From positions 3,869,779 to 3,933,778 of the forward strand of contig NZ_CP045997.1 of NCBI RefSeq assembly GCF_010233585.1: DNA of 64,000 nt. Direction: 5' to 3'. Both the position numbers and the translations under genes were made by a program. Below the pieces are notes generated by a model, which did not search any database, was not told the origin of the DNA, and was given only the letters and a program-made list of their open reading frames with translations. Below, one piece after another: positions 54,665-62,709 of the stretch. The number at the start of each line of letters is the position of its first letter. The stretch's first letter is position 1. The DNA is from Spirosoma endbachense. GTDB lineage: Bacteria; Bacteroidota; Bacteroidia; Cytophagales; Spirosomataceae.

Positions 54665-56099
54665 AATCGTATAGTGATTGGCTTTCGGGCAGGACTACGA
54701 TAAACGTTGTTCCTTTTCCTGGCTGACTTCGGGCAGTGATATGGCCGTGGTGAGAAACAGTAACTCGTTTACAAATAGCGAGTCCAATGCCAGTGCCTTC
54801 AAATTCACTTTTGCCGTGCAATCGTTGGAAAACTTTAAAAATATGATCTAAATATTTTTCGTCAAAGCCGATCCCATTATCTTCAACGGTGATCTCGAAA
54901 TAGAGTCGACCGGAAATTAATTCAGGGTATGTCGACCCATCAATGGGATTAGCCTGTATTCGGAGAAGAGGCTGTACATCTACCCTTGTAAATTTCAGTG
55001 CATTAGAAATCAAATTCGTAAACAAATGATCCATTTGGCTTCCAATAGCCTGAATCATTGGCAATTGGCCAATTTCCACACGAACGTCCAATCCTTTGAT
55101 CCGTAGCTCCTGATCATCTAATATACGCTGAACGATCGTAGCTAATGCAACAGGCTTAAACTCTTCCTGATGATTCGAGATCCGCGAAAAATTCAGGAGA
55201 TCTTTAATCAATTTCGACATCCTTTCGGCAGAATGAACAATTTTGTCCATAAACATAAGGCTGTCGCCGTCGAACAGGTTGCCGTATCGGTCTGTAATCA
55301 GATTAGCAAAGGATTGAATCTTCCGGAGCGGCTCCTGCAGATCATGACTGGCCACAAAGGCAAACCGTTCCAGTTCTTCATTAGACGCTTCTAACTGACG
55401 AATCTGCTCTTTAAGTCGCGACTCATAGGCGCGAAGCTGATCTTCGTTCTGTTGCCGACTCGCCAGTTCCTGCTCCAGTAAACGATAGGAAATGACCAGT
55501 GAAAGAAATGTGAGTAATGAAAGCGTAAAAATAATGATGAGTGTATTGCGAAACGATCGGGCGGCCTGCCGATTTCGCGTCTCCATCAGGGTGCGTTCTG
55601 TATCGACCATGATGGCTACATGGCGCCGAAGGGCATCCATACGCAACCGCCCTTCTGTACTCAGTTGCAGCACAATCGGAACTTTAGCCATCCTGTTTTT
55701 AACGCGCATCTGCGAGACTTCCAGTTTAGCTTTGACCAACTGATCGAGTAAGGTAGTCCGCTGAACCTGCAATGAGTTATCACCCATAAGCGTGTGCAAC
55801 TGATTCAGTCGGCCCGGTAACAGGCTCAGCGCGATTTTGTAAGGCTCCAGGTATGTCGTATCATTTGTCAGAACATAGCCCCTTGAGCCTGTTTCAACAT
55901 CTTTCACCAGTGATAGAATAGTCTCCAGCGAGCCAACCACTTCATAGGTATGACGAACTCGTTCTGTATCATTTCCATACTGATTATAACTATAGAATGA
56001 TAACGTAAAGCCCGACGCAATTAAAACCATTGCCACAAAGAATCCGAACGCAATGCGTCGATTCATGATCTTTGGAGCAACCTGATGAAGAATTTTCAT
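54618..56099 (-). CDS. CHASE3-domain sensor histidine kinase
   Basis: About 493 residues. Two membrane helices (about 13-35 and 182-205) enclose a CHASE3 periplasmic domain (VVGSLETILSLVKDVETGSRGYVLT and TERTLMETRNR). A HisKA domain follows, with FAFVASHDLQEPLRKIQSFANLI (acceptor His). The ATPase domain has MDHLFTNLISNALKFT, VEDNGIGFDEKYLDHIF, FQRLHGKSEFEGTGIGLAICKR. This is the phytochrome-like kinase type that pairs with Rcp1-type regulators. ATG at 56099 was chosen; 56126 and the Met at MNRR are alternatives. Confidence 0.92.
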   Translation of the reverse strand: MKILHQVAPKIMNRRIAFGFFVAMVLIASGFTLSFYSYNQYGNDTERVRHTYEVVGSLETILSLVKDVETGSRGYVLTNDTTYLEPYKIALSLLPGRLNQLHTLMGDNSLQVQRTTLLDQLVKAKLEVSQMRVKNRMAKVPIVLQLSTEGRLRMDALRRHVAIMVDTERTLMETRNRQAARSFRNTLIIIFTLSLLTFLSLVISYRLLEQELASRQQNEDQLRAYESRLKEQIRQLEASNEELERFAFVASHDLQEPLRKIQSFANLITDRYGNLFDGDSLMFMDKIVHSAERMSKLIKDLLNFSRISNHQEEFKPVALATIVQRILDDQELRIKGLDVRVEIGQLPMIQAIGSQMDHLFTNLISNALKFTRVDVQPLLRIQANPIDGSTYPELISGRLYFEITVEDNGIGFDEKYLDHIFKVFQRLHGKSEFEGTGIGLAICKRVTVSHHGHITARSQPGKGTTFIVVLPESQSLYDYDRSNPTENYSYSAS

Positions 56100-56196
56100 G
56101 ACGTCGAAGAACTCTTTACACTGCAAATATAAATAAAGAAATGGGCAAACTTTCCTTTAGAGGTAGGTATGCCCTGGCCTGATAAAGCGCCAATTC

Positions 56197-56736
56197 TTAC
56201 AGTGTTTCAACAACAAGATTATGGTTTGTATAGATGCAGATATCTGCCGCTATGTGCAGGCTTTCCCGGACCATTTCTTCGGCAGATAGCGCCGTTGCGT
56301 GTTTCTTAAGCGCTACAGCGGCCGACTGTGCATAGACACCACCAGATCCAATAGCCGCAATATCGTTATCCGGTTCAATCACATCACCCGTGCCCGATAT
56401 CATCAACAGATCTTCTTTAGAGGCTACAATCAACATCGCTTCCAGTTTGCGCAGGTACCGGTCAGTACGCCAGTCTTTAGCCAGTTCGATGGCGGCCCGC
56501 TTGAGATTTCCACCATACGCATTTAGCTTCTCTTCAAATCGCTCAATAAGTGTAAAAGCATCGGCGGTCGAACCGGCAAAACCGGCCAGAATTTTACCGC
56601 CCATCAAAACGCGTACTTTACGGACGTTACTTTTGGCAACGGTGTTGCCCATAGTGGCCTGGCCGTCAGCGCCAAGCGCGACATGGCCATTGTGCCGGAT
56701 ACCAACCACCGTAGTGGCATGAATGTTGGGTTGCAT
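56197..56736 (-). CDS. hslV: ATP-dependent protease peptidase subunit HslV
   Basis: A 179-residue proteasome-like threonine protease subunit of HslUV. The sequence [19 protein letters not shown] shows a seven-residue propeptide before the catalytic Thr8. [60 protein letters not shown] and [20 protein letters not shown] are standard. The hslU partner is not next to it; it must be elsewhere. The CHASE3 kinase gene is 97 bases downstream on the same strand. Confidence 0.95.
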   Translation of the reverse strand: MQPNIHATTVVGIRHNGHVALGADGQATMGNTVAKSNVRKVRVLMGGKILAGFAGSTADAFTLIERFEEKLNAYGGNLKRAAIELAKDWRTDRYLRKLEAMLIVASKEDLLMISGTGDVIEPDNDIAAIGSGGVYAQSAAVALKKHATALSAEEMVRESLHIAADICIYTNHNLVVETL

Positions 56737-56893
56737 GAAATAAAAATTGTCAGCTTATATAACGTACTAACGACCGTTTACGGTTCATCGTTATGTTATT
56801 CTGGGTTTGTTTAGTAGCTAACTCGTGAAAACTACCCGCGCTGCTCCGGCCAGCCAATAAAAAATGTAAACAACAAACTATATAACCATAAAC

Positions 56894-57373
56894 TTATTCC
56901 TGAACTTCGGCGAATGGAATGGGCCGATTAACACTTTCTTCCAGGGAGATAAACGTTTCTGTGCGCTGAATACCGGCAACTTTCTGAATTTTATCGTGCA
57001 ATACTTCGCGAAGATGCTGAGTATCACGGCAAACGATTTTAGCAAAAATGCTGTAAATCCCAGTTGTATAATGAACGTTGACAACCTCCGGAATCTTTTC
57101 CAACTGCTCGGAGACTTCGCCGTAAAGCGAACTCTTATCGAGATAAATACCCAGAAAAGCACTGATATCCCAGCCAAGCTTGGTATGATCGATAACCAGT
57201 TGTGAGCCTCGGACAATACCCATTTGTTTGAGTTTATTCATACGGACATGCACGGTGCCTCCGGATACGAAGATTTGCTTACCAATTTCGGTATAAGCCA
57301 TATTGGCATCCTTCATCAGTAAGTTTAAAATTTTAAGGTCTGTATTATCAATTTCTAAATTTTTCTCGGTCAT
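56894..57373 (-). CDS. Lrp/AsnC-family transcriptional regulator
   Basis: A 159-residue regulator. The N-terminal helix-turn-helix has LEIDNTDLKILNLLMKDANMAYTEIGKQIFVSGGTVHVRMNKL (starts MTEKNLEIDNTDL). The C-terminal RAM domain has AFLGIYLDKSSLYGEVSEQLEKI, VNVHYTTGIYSIFAKIVCRD and HLREVLHDKIQKVAGIQRTETFISL. ATG at 57373 fits the family; 57403 would add ten residues. The effector is likely an amino acid. It is divergent from the tRNA-like gene. Confidence 0.92.
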   Translation of the reverse strand: MTEKNLEIDNTDLKILNLLMKDANMAYTEIGKQIFVSGGTVHVRMNKLKQMGIVRGSQLVIDHTKLGWDISAFLGIYLDKSSLYGEVSEQLEKIPEVVNVHYTTGIYSIFAKIVCRDTQHLREVLHDKIQKVAGIQRTETFISLEESVNRPIPFAEVQE

Positions 57374-57455
57374 TTTTAGTTTGTTTTTGATAAATATCAA
57401 CAATAATACCTAATTTTTGAATAGGATGTAAATTTTTCGAAATTTTCATGTAAAA

Positions 57456-57488
57456 TTTGCAATGAATCAGGCACATCCATTATCTTTG
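57456..57488 (+). promoter_or_regulatory. Bacteroidota-type promoter of the tRNA-like gene
   Basis: TTTG at 57456-57459 and TATCTTTG at 57481-57488 (TAnnTTTG) are separated by 21 bases, the arrangement of the Bacteroidota primary sigma factor. It lies about 60 bases upstream of the RNA gene at 57548, with a possible start near 57495. Confidence 0.7.
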
Positions 57489-57547
57489 TATTGTCAAGTT
57501 GATCGAGCGGGGTCACACGCCGGTCTTCTTGATATTTTTCCTCACAC

Positions 57548-57705
57548 TGTAGGATGTCGAAATTGGCAGACGTGCCCTCCTGTCTCGGGGGTGGTGATAA
57601 GGGATAAACGCAGCATAATGCCGCCTGCAAGGGCGACTGGGGTTGACCACCAGAGTTGTACTGTGGCTAACTGCACCGTGGGCGGTTCGAGTCCCCCTCC
57701 TACAG
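57548..57705 (+). tRNA. tRNA-Leu-like gene with long insert (atypical)
   Basis: A 158-base tRNA-like RNA. The acceptor stem is perfect: TGTAGGA (57548-57554) with TCCTACA (57698-57704) and discriminator G; CCA is not encoded. The D-arm region GTCGAAATTGGCAGACG is of the leucine type. An anticodon-like arm follows: CCCTC, loop CTGTCTC, GGGGG, which in this fold shows anticodon GUC (Asp), not Leu. The T-arm is GGCGG, TTCGAGT, CCCCC with one C-C mismatch. Between the anticodon stem and the T-arm lie 89 bases instead of the usual variable arm. The insert can fold: CGCC/GGCG (57622-57635) and CCAC-AG/CT-GTGG (57647-57666). It could be an atypical long-variable-arm tRNA, a novel tRNA-like RNA, or a pseudogene. 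It has its own promoter. Confidence 0.55.
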
Positions 57706-57862
57706 CATTTGGTTTTTAGTTTGTTGATGAAGTGTAATTGAACACGCCGGCTCCACGATGAGTCCGGCGTTTGTTTTTTTGTACCCGTCCTTATCTGACC
57801 AAAACGCGGACTTTTTTGCTTATTTTTGCAGTTTATCAGTAAAGACTCCTCCGTTTTATAAC

Positions 57863-59650
57863 GTGAAACATATTCGTAATTTTTGCATTATTGCCCACAT
57901 TGATCACGGCAAAAGTACACTAGCCGACCGCCTGCTGGAATTTACCAAGACTGTAGGGTCCCGCGATATGCAGGCTCAGTTGCTCGACGACATGGACCTG
58001 GAACGTGAGCGGGGTATTACTATCAAGAGCCATGCTATTCAAATGGACTATATGTACAACGGTGAGTTGTACACATTAAACCTGATTGATACGCCGGGAC
58101 ACGTCGATTTTAGCTATGAAGTGTCGCGGTCGATTGCCGCCTGCGAAGGTGCGCTGCTTCTCGTCGATGCCTCGCAGGGTACAGAAGCTCAAACCATCTC
58201 CAACCTCTATCTGGCGCTCAACAACGATCTGGTCATTATTCCCGTCCTGAATAAGATTGACCTGCCCGGTGCTATGCCCGAAGAAATTAAGGATGAGATG
58301 GTCGACCTGCTGGGCTGTGACCGCGACGACATTATTCCGGCATCGGGTAAGGAAGGCATTGGCGTTCCCGAAATCCTGGCAGCCATTGTCGAGCGGATTC
58401 CCCCACCGAAAGGTGATCCTGACGGTTCGCTGCAAGCCCTGATTTTCGACTCACACTTCAACTCCTACCGGGGTATTGAGGTTATTTTCCGGGTCAAGAA
58501 CGGCCGCATTCGCAAGGGCGACAAGGTAAAGTTCATGAACACAGGCAAAGAGTACTTTGCCGACGAAATCGGAACGCTACGCCTGACGCAGGAACCTAAA
58601 GACGTCATTGAATGTGGCGACGTAGGCTACCTGATCTCGGGAATTAAAGTAGCGAAAGAAGTGAAGGTGGGTGATACCGTTACCACCATCGACAATCCCG
58701 CCAGCAGTGCCATTCAGGGCTTCTCGGAGGTTAAACCAATGGTGTTTGCCGGTATATATCCGGTAGAAACCAGCGAATTTGAAGACCTGCGCGATGCCAT
58801 GGAAAAGCTGCAACTGAACGATGCAGCGCTGGTTTGGGAGCCCGAAACATCGGCAGCTCTGGGCTTCGGTTTCCGGTGCGGTTTTCTGGGAATGCTCCAT
58901 ATGGAGATTGTACAGGAACGGCTGGAACGCGAGTTCGATATGACCGTTATTACCACAGTTCCGTCGGTACGGTTTGAGGTATTAACCACCAAAGGTGAGG
59001 AACTTCAGGTGTCGGCACCAGCCGAAATGCCCGAACCGAACCTGATCGACTTCATTGAAGAGCCCTTTATCCGGGCGCAGATCATTACCAAGGCCGAGTA
59101 CGTTGGCGGAATCATGAGCTTGTGTATGGACAAGCGAAGCATTCTCAGAAACCAGGTTTACTTGACCGCTGATCGGGTCGAACTTCAGTTTGAAATGCCA
59201 CTGGCGGAGGTTGTATTCGACTTTTTCGATAAACTCAAGACGATCTCCCGCGGCTATGCTTCCCTCGATTATGAGTTTATGGACAACCGTGAATCAGACA
59301 TGGTGAAGCTGGATGTGATGCTTAACGGTGATAAAGTCGATGCGTTATCGGCCATCGTTCACCGGTCGAAGTCGTACGAATGGGGTAAGAAATTGTGCGA
59401 AAAGCTTCGGGAGTTAATTCCCCGCCAGCAATTCGAAATTGCCATTCAGGCTGCTATTGGCCAGAAAATCATTGCCCGCGAAACGCTGAGCGCCCTCCGC
59501 AAAGATGTATTGGCGAAGTGTTATGGCGGTGATATTTCCCGGAAACGAAAACTGCTCGATAAGCAGAAGAAAGGGAAGAAGCGAATGCGCCAGGTCGGCA
59601 ACGTCGAGATCCCCCAGGAAGCGTTTATGGCCGTATTGAAGATCAATTAA
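57863..59650 (+). CDS. lepA: Elongation factor 4 (LepA)
   Basis: A 595-residue GTPase that back-translocates ribosomes. The G domain has [18 protein letters not shown] (P-loop), [14 protein letters not shown] (switch), [14 protein letters not shown] and [10 protein letters not shown]4-specific C-terminal parts are present ([48 protein letters not shown]). The open frame extends to 57758, but the family starts with [16 protein letters not shown], so the GTG at 57863 (xxACGTGAAAC) is the start. The last 58 bases of the gene are duplicated at 60348-60405 (see findings), so the terminator lies about 750 bases further on than expected. Confidence 0.95.
   Translation: MKHIRNFCIIAHIDHGKSTLADRLLEFTKTVGSRDMQAQLLDDMDLERERGITIKSHAIQMDYMYNGELYTLNLIDTPGHVDFSYEVSRSIAACEGALLLVDASQGTEAQTISNLYLALNNDLVIIPVLNKIDLPGAMPEEIKDEMVDLLGCDRDDIIPASGKEGIGVPEILAAIVERIPPPKGDPDGSLQALIFDSHFNSYRGIEVIFRVKNGRIRKGDKVKFMNTGKEYFADEIGTLRLTQEPKDVIECGDVGYLISGIKVAKEVKVGDTVTTIDNPASSAIQGFSEVKPMVFAGIYPVETSEFEDLRDAMEKLQLNDAALVWEPETSAALGFGFRCGFLGMLHMEIVQERLEREFDMTVITTVPSVRFEVLTTKGEELQVSAPAEMPEPNLIDFIEEPFIRAQIITKAEYVGGIMSLCMDKRSILRNQVYLTADRVELQFEMPLAEVVFDFFDKLKTISRGYASLDYEFMDNRESDMVKLDVMLNGDKVDALSAIVHRSKSYEWGKKLCEKLRELIPRQQFEIAIQAAIGQKIIARETLSALRKDVLAKCYGGDISRKRKLLDKQKKGKKRMRQVGNVEIPQEAFMAVLKIN
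59593..59650 (+). repeat. Direct repeat 1: lepA 3' end
   Basis: The last 58 bases of lepA ([18 protein letters not shown] and stop). It matches 60348-60405 at 55 of 58 positions. Only one difference changes a residue (Val to Ile). Confidence 0.9.
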
Positions 59651-59654
59651 CGTA

Positions 59655-60146
59655 TTGAATCCACTTAATTTTGATGCTCAGGGGCATCTGTTTCCCTATG
59701 ATCTGATTGAAACAGAATGGAACCCATTCGCTGATACATTCGGCTGGAACGATCACCGTCATACATTAATTGAGTTGTTCTATACATTTTTAAATAAGCT
59801 TAATGATCTATCTATCAATAAGTTTACTTTATGGATTGACGGAAGTTTCGTTACGCAGAAAGAACATCCGAATGATATCGATGTCGTAGTTGTTCTACCA
59901 TCAACAGTATATTGGCAATTTGAAAAGCATTTAAGGACATTAAGGGATCAGTTTGACGGATTAGACGTATATTTTGTGCGACTGGTAGGTGAAGAAGAAC
60001 CCGATTACTTCCTCTATGTTTCAGACCGTGCAGAGTGGCTATTCCAATTTACTATGACCAAGCCGGATCGGGTTTCACGACGGAAATTTCCAAAGGGCTT
60101 TTTACAACTAATTTGGAACAATGAATCGGCGCTCCAACGTACATAG
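59655..60146 (+). CDS. Nucleotidyltransferase-like protein (DUF6932-like)
   Basis: A 163-residue protein. LWIDGSFVTQKEHPNDIDVVVVL (about 56-78) has the Gly-Ser and DxD pattern of the MNT/polymerase-beta nucleotidyltransferase fold, and the N-terminus (FDAQGHLFPYDLIETEWNPF) resembles DUF6932. It starts with TTG at 59655 (4 bases after lepA), with no better ATG. It overlaps the next small gene by 26 bases. The region is more AT-rich than lepA, consistent with transfer. A toxin-antitoxin or defence role with the small partner is possible but unproven. Confidence 0.75.
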   Translation: MNPLNFDAQGHLFPYDLIETEWNPFADTFGWNDHRHTLIELFYTFLNKLNDLSINKFTLWIDGSFVTQKEHPNDIDVVVVLPSTVYWQFEKHLRTLRDQFDGLDVYFVRLVGEEEPDYFLYVSDRAEWLFQFTMTKPDRVSRRKFPKGFLQLIWNNESALQRT

Positions 60147-60336
60147 CGAAATTGTTGACGTTCTCAACCGGATTGAACGGCTTAATGAATTGGTTCAATT
60201 ACATAAGCAACAACCACTTGTTGACACGTTGACGGTAGAAGGCTATGAACGGCTACGCGAACAATACATAAACCAGTTGGAAGAACTACTGGCCTCCTTA
60301 AACATCAAGGCAGAAATACACCTTAAAGCTGCCTAA
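60121..60336 (+). CDS. Small helical partner protein (unknown)
   Basis: A 71-residue protein, mostly helical: SEIVDVLNRIERLNELVQLH, then LVDTLTVEGYERLREQYINQLEELLASLNIKAE (cut: YERLREQYINQLEELLASL), likely coiled-coil. It overlaps the end of the nucleotidyltransferase-like gene by 26 bases, so the two are co-translated. No family is recognised. As a small gene paired to an NTase fold it resembles the partner of MNT-type toxin-antitoxin pairs. Confidence 0.6.
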   Translation: MNRRSNVHSEIVDVLNRIERLNELVQLHKQQPLVDTLTVEGYERLREQYINQLEELLASLNIKAEIHLKAA

Positions 60337-60347
60337 ACCTACAATCT

Positions 60348-60405
60348 GGTTGGCAACATCGAGATCCCGCAGGAAGCGTTTATGGCCGTATTGAAGATCA
60401 ATTAA
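60348..60405 (+). repeat. Direct repeat 2: second copy of the lepA 3' end
   Basis: 58 bases matching the lepA end at 59593-59650 (55 of 58), in frame with a stop but without a start or upstream gene. The lepA-type terminator follows at once. Confidence 0.9.
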
Positions 60406-60446
60406 GTTAAAAAGCCCCATCGTTAATCGGTGGGGCTTTTTAACTT
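60404..60446. terminator. Terminator hairpin (original lepA terminator)
   Basis: AAGTTAAAAAGCCCCA pairs perfectly with TGGGGCTTTTTAACTT around an 11-base loop. It joins repeat 2 directly and also serves purK on the other strand. Confidence 0.88.
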
Positions 60447-60461
60447 AATTAATGCTTGATT

Positions 60462-61601
60462 CTATTGGCTTACTACCCGAATTCCTGCTTTTACTTCAGC
60501 CACTTTCTCCCGCAAAACAGCCAGCGAATCGTCCATTACGGTTACGTGCCCCATTTTGCGGAACGGCTTCGTGATTGCTTTCCCATAGAAGAACGGGAAC
60601 ACGCCCGACATAGTCAGCAAATCTTCCAGCCCCTCATAAATTGCTGGACCCGTAAACCCATCTTCGCCAAGTAGATTCACCATAGCCGCTGGCTGATACG
60701 ATGTTGTATCGCCAAGGGGGTAATTAAGAATCGCACGCCAGTGCTGCTCAAACTGAGAGGTGACATTAGCACGGATCGTGTGGTGACCGCTATTGTGTGG
60801 GCGCGGAGCCACTTCATTAATCAAAACATTTCCGGTCTTATCCAGAAATAGTTCTACGGCCAGCAATCCAACGATTCCGAATGCTTCGGCAGTTCGGCGG
60901 GCAATATCCTGCGCCTGCTGGTTAATCGATTCAGAAACTTCCGCTGGAGCAAATAAGTATTCGACCAGATTCAGCTCAGGATGGAATACCATCTCAACCG
61001 TTGGGAAAGTCTGGACCTCACCCCGTTCGTTACGGGAAACGATCACAGCTAGTTCTTTCTCAAACTCGACGGCTTTTTCGAGCACGCCCGGTGCATCGAA
61101 CGCTTTACCAACATCCGTAACCGATGCGATCCGCTGAACTCCCCGACCATCATACCCATCCCGGCCAAGCTTGTGAAAAGCCGGAAAAAAATCGGGCTGA
61201 TGAATTTCCAGCAAGGCCACGTCAGCGCGATTTTCGGTTAGAATGAAATCAGCCGTGGGTAAGTTATGCTTCTGGTAAAACTGTTTCTGGAGTCGTTTAT
61301 CCTGAATAATCCGGATAACAGAGGGTTGCGGAAACACTTTCTTCCCTTCCCGTTCAAGCGCTTCGAGTGCATCCACATTAACGCGCTCGATTTCGATTGT
61401 CAACACGTCGACCGACTGCCCAAATTGGTAAACCGTGTCATAGTCGGTCAGCGAACCCTGGGTAAATTGCGTGCATAGATTACGGCAGGGCGCTTCGGCG
61501 TCGGGGTCGAGAATATGAACACGAAGGTTCCAGTCTATGGCGGCTTGCAGTAGCATCAGGCCAAGCTGCCCCCCGCCAAGAATACCAATAGTAGGTGTCA
61601 A
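60462..61601 (-). CDS. purK: 5-(carboxyamino)imidazole ribonucleotide synthase
   Basis: A 379-residue ATP-grasp enzyme of purine synthesis that makes N5-CAIR from AIR, bicarbonate and ATP. The start MTPTIGILGGGQLGLMLLQAA and HILDPDAEAPCRNL are typical. The ATP-grasp part has RDGYDGRGVQRI, FEKELAVIVSRNERGE, and NEVAPRPHNSGHHTIRANVTSQFEQH. The C-terminus ends in GKAITKPFRKMGHVTVM. purE is not in the window. The terminator at 60404 serves it. Confidence 0.95.
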   Translation of the reverse strand: MTPTIGILGGGQLGLMLLQAAIDWNLRVHILDPDAEAPCRNLCTQFTQGSLTDYDTVYQFGQSVDVLTIEIERVNVDALEALEREGKKVFPQPSVIRIIQDKRLQKQFYQKHNLPTADFILTENRADVALLEIHQPDFFPAFHKLGRDGYDGRGVQRIASVTDVGKAFDAPGVLEKAVEFEKELAVIVSRNERGEVQTFPTVEMVFHPELNLVEYLFAPAEVSESINQQAQDIARRTAEAFGIVGLLAVELFLDKTGNVLINEVAPRPHNSGHHTIRANVTSQFEQHWRAILNYPLGDTTSYQPAAMVNLLGEDGFTGPAIYEGLEDLLTMSGVFPFFYGKAITKPFRKMGHVTVMDDSLAVLREKVAEVKAGIRVVSQ

Positions 61602-61724
61602 GAGAGTAATTGGTTGAATTGTAACTAGGTAATTAGTCGAATGAGCAACTAAACTGCAAAATTACCTCAATCAACCAATTCCCCTAATTACCGGCTTACC
61701 TTAATTACCTGCCTGATCGATTCG

Positions 61725-62426
61725 TTAATCTTTCCGCTTAATATCTGCACCACCCGATTCGCTCTTGGCGAGCACTTTAGCCGATCCGTAATAGTATATA
61801 TCGGCGCCACCCGATGCCTTCATACTTAACTCTTTAGTGGCATTGACATAGACGTCGGACCCGCCCGATGAGTTGGCATTACAGGTTTCTACGGTCAGTT
61901 TACGCGCGTCGAGATCGGCACCACCAGAACCGCTGGCATTGAGCGTGCGGGCCGAACCCTGCAAAGTAGCATCAGCGCCACCCGATGCTGACACGTTCAG
62001 TTCGTCGGCTTTGAGGTCCATTTTCACATCCGATCCCCCCGATGCCTCAAGGTGCAAGTCCTTGAACGACAGGGTACCCTGGCCAAAAACATCGGCACCA
62101 CCCGAGGCATGGAGGCTACTAAGCTGCTTAAATGTCAAGTACGCTTTTACGTAATTATTGCGGCCAAAATTCCAGTTCATCATCCCTTTCCGGTCAATGT
62201 AGAGCTTTAGAACACCGTTTTTGACTTCAGATTTTACCTCGTCTTCGTCAATTCCTTTAACTTCGAGCGTTAGTTTTTCGGAACCACCCTGGGTTAGGTA
62301 AACATCGATACCACTGCTAACGCTTAATCCCGTAAAATTCGAAACAGGGCGGTCTTTTTTCCAATCAGTCGTAGCGGAGTTCACTCCTGAGGCTACCAGT
62401 ATTAGCGATAAAACTATCGTTTTCAT
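61725..62426 (-). CDS. Exported GIN-domain (DUF2807) protein
   Basis: About 233 residues with a signal peptide (MKTIVLSLILVASGVNSA). The rest is a DUF2807 putative auto-transporter adhesin head domain, a right-handed beta-helix with repeating Ser/Ala-Ser-Gly-Gly-Ala/Ser-Asp units (LHASGGADVFGQG, LEASGGSDVKMD, VSASGGADATLQ, and others). FTGLSVSSGIDVYLTQGGSEKL is the family start. It is divergent from the ABC ATPase gene and shares its regulatory region. The start is the ATG at 62426; the frame is open to 62567. Confidence 0.88.
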   Translation of the reverse strand: MKTIVLSLILVASGVNSATTDWKKDRPVSNFTGLSVSSGIDVYLTQGGSEKLTLEVKGIDEDEVKSEVKNGVLKLYIDRKGMMNWNFGRNNYVKAYLTFKQLSSLHASGGADVFGQGTLSFKDLHLEASGGSDVKMDLKADELNVSASGGADATLQGSARTLNASGSGGADLDARKLTVETCNANSSGGSDVYVNATKELSMKASGGADIYYYGSAKVLAKSESGGADIKRKD

Positions 62427-62485
62427 ATAGTAAGAAAAGAGTTGATTTATGTGAAGATGCAGGAAATGGTCGTTATGTTGCATAA

Positions 62486-62536
62486 CTGTCCGAAAATTCT
62501 GTCCGGTTTCAATGGCAGCTCTGTCCGCTAACGGAC
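62486..62536. promoter_or_regulatory. CTGTCCG repeats: likely enhancer-protein binding sites
   Basis: CTGTCCG occurs at 62486, 62499 and 62521; the last is part of a palindrome GTCCG-CTAA-CGGAC (62523-62536). It lies 54-104 bases upstream of the sigma-54-like promoter, a proper distance for an activator of the NtrC type. Confidence 0.55.
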
Positions 62537-62589
62537 GGAAAAACGAAGGCTTATGACTACAAATCACTCATAAACAATGGCTTACAAAA

Positions 62590-62605
62590 CTGGCACGACA
62601 CTTGA
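62590..62605 (+). promoter_or_regulatory. Sigma-54-like promoter of the ABC ATPase gene
   Basis: CTGGCACGACACTTGA matches the -24/-12 consensus: GG at 62592 and the -12 dinucleotide at 62604, 12 bases apart. The -12 is GA rather than GC. Confidence 0.5.
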
Positions 62606-62709
62606 GCCAACACAAGAACGAACCCAGGTTCGCCTAGAGCAGGTAGGAATTATGCATAGGGCGTATTGATTCTAAAACCTTAACTAACGCATTTCAAAGA
62701 TAATCGATT

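Noticed and set aside
57548..57705. Group I intron or tmRNA explanation for the tRNA-like gene
   Set aside because: The insert is about 89 bases, shorter than any group I intron, with no P/Q/R/S core; the ends do not match tmRNA ends.
57462..57719. 85-residue frame across the tRNA-like gene
   Set aside because: It runs through the RNA structure; composition is Cys/Pro-rich and unlike a protein.
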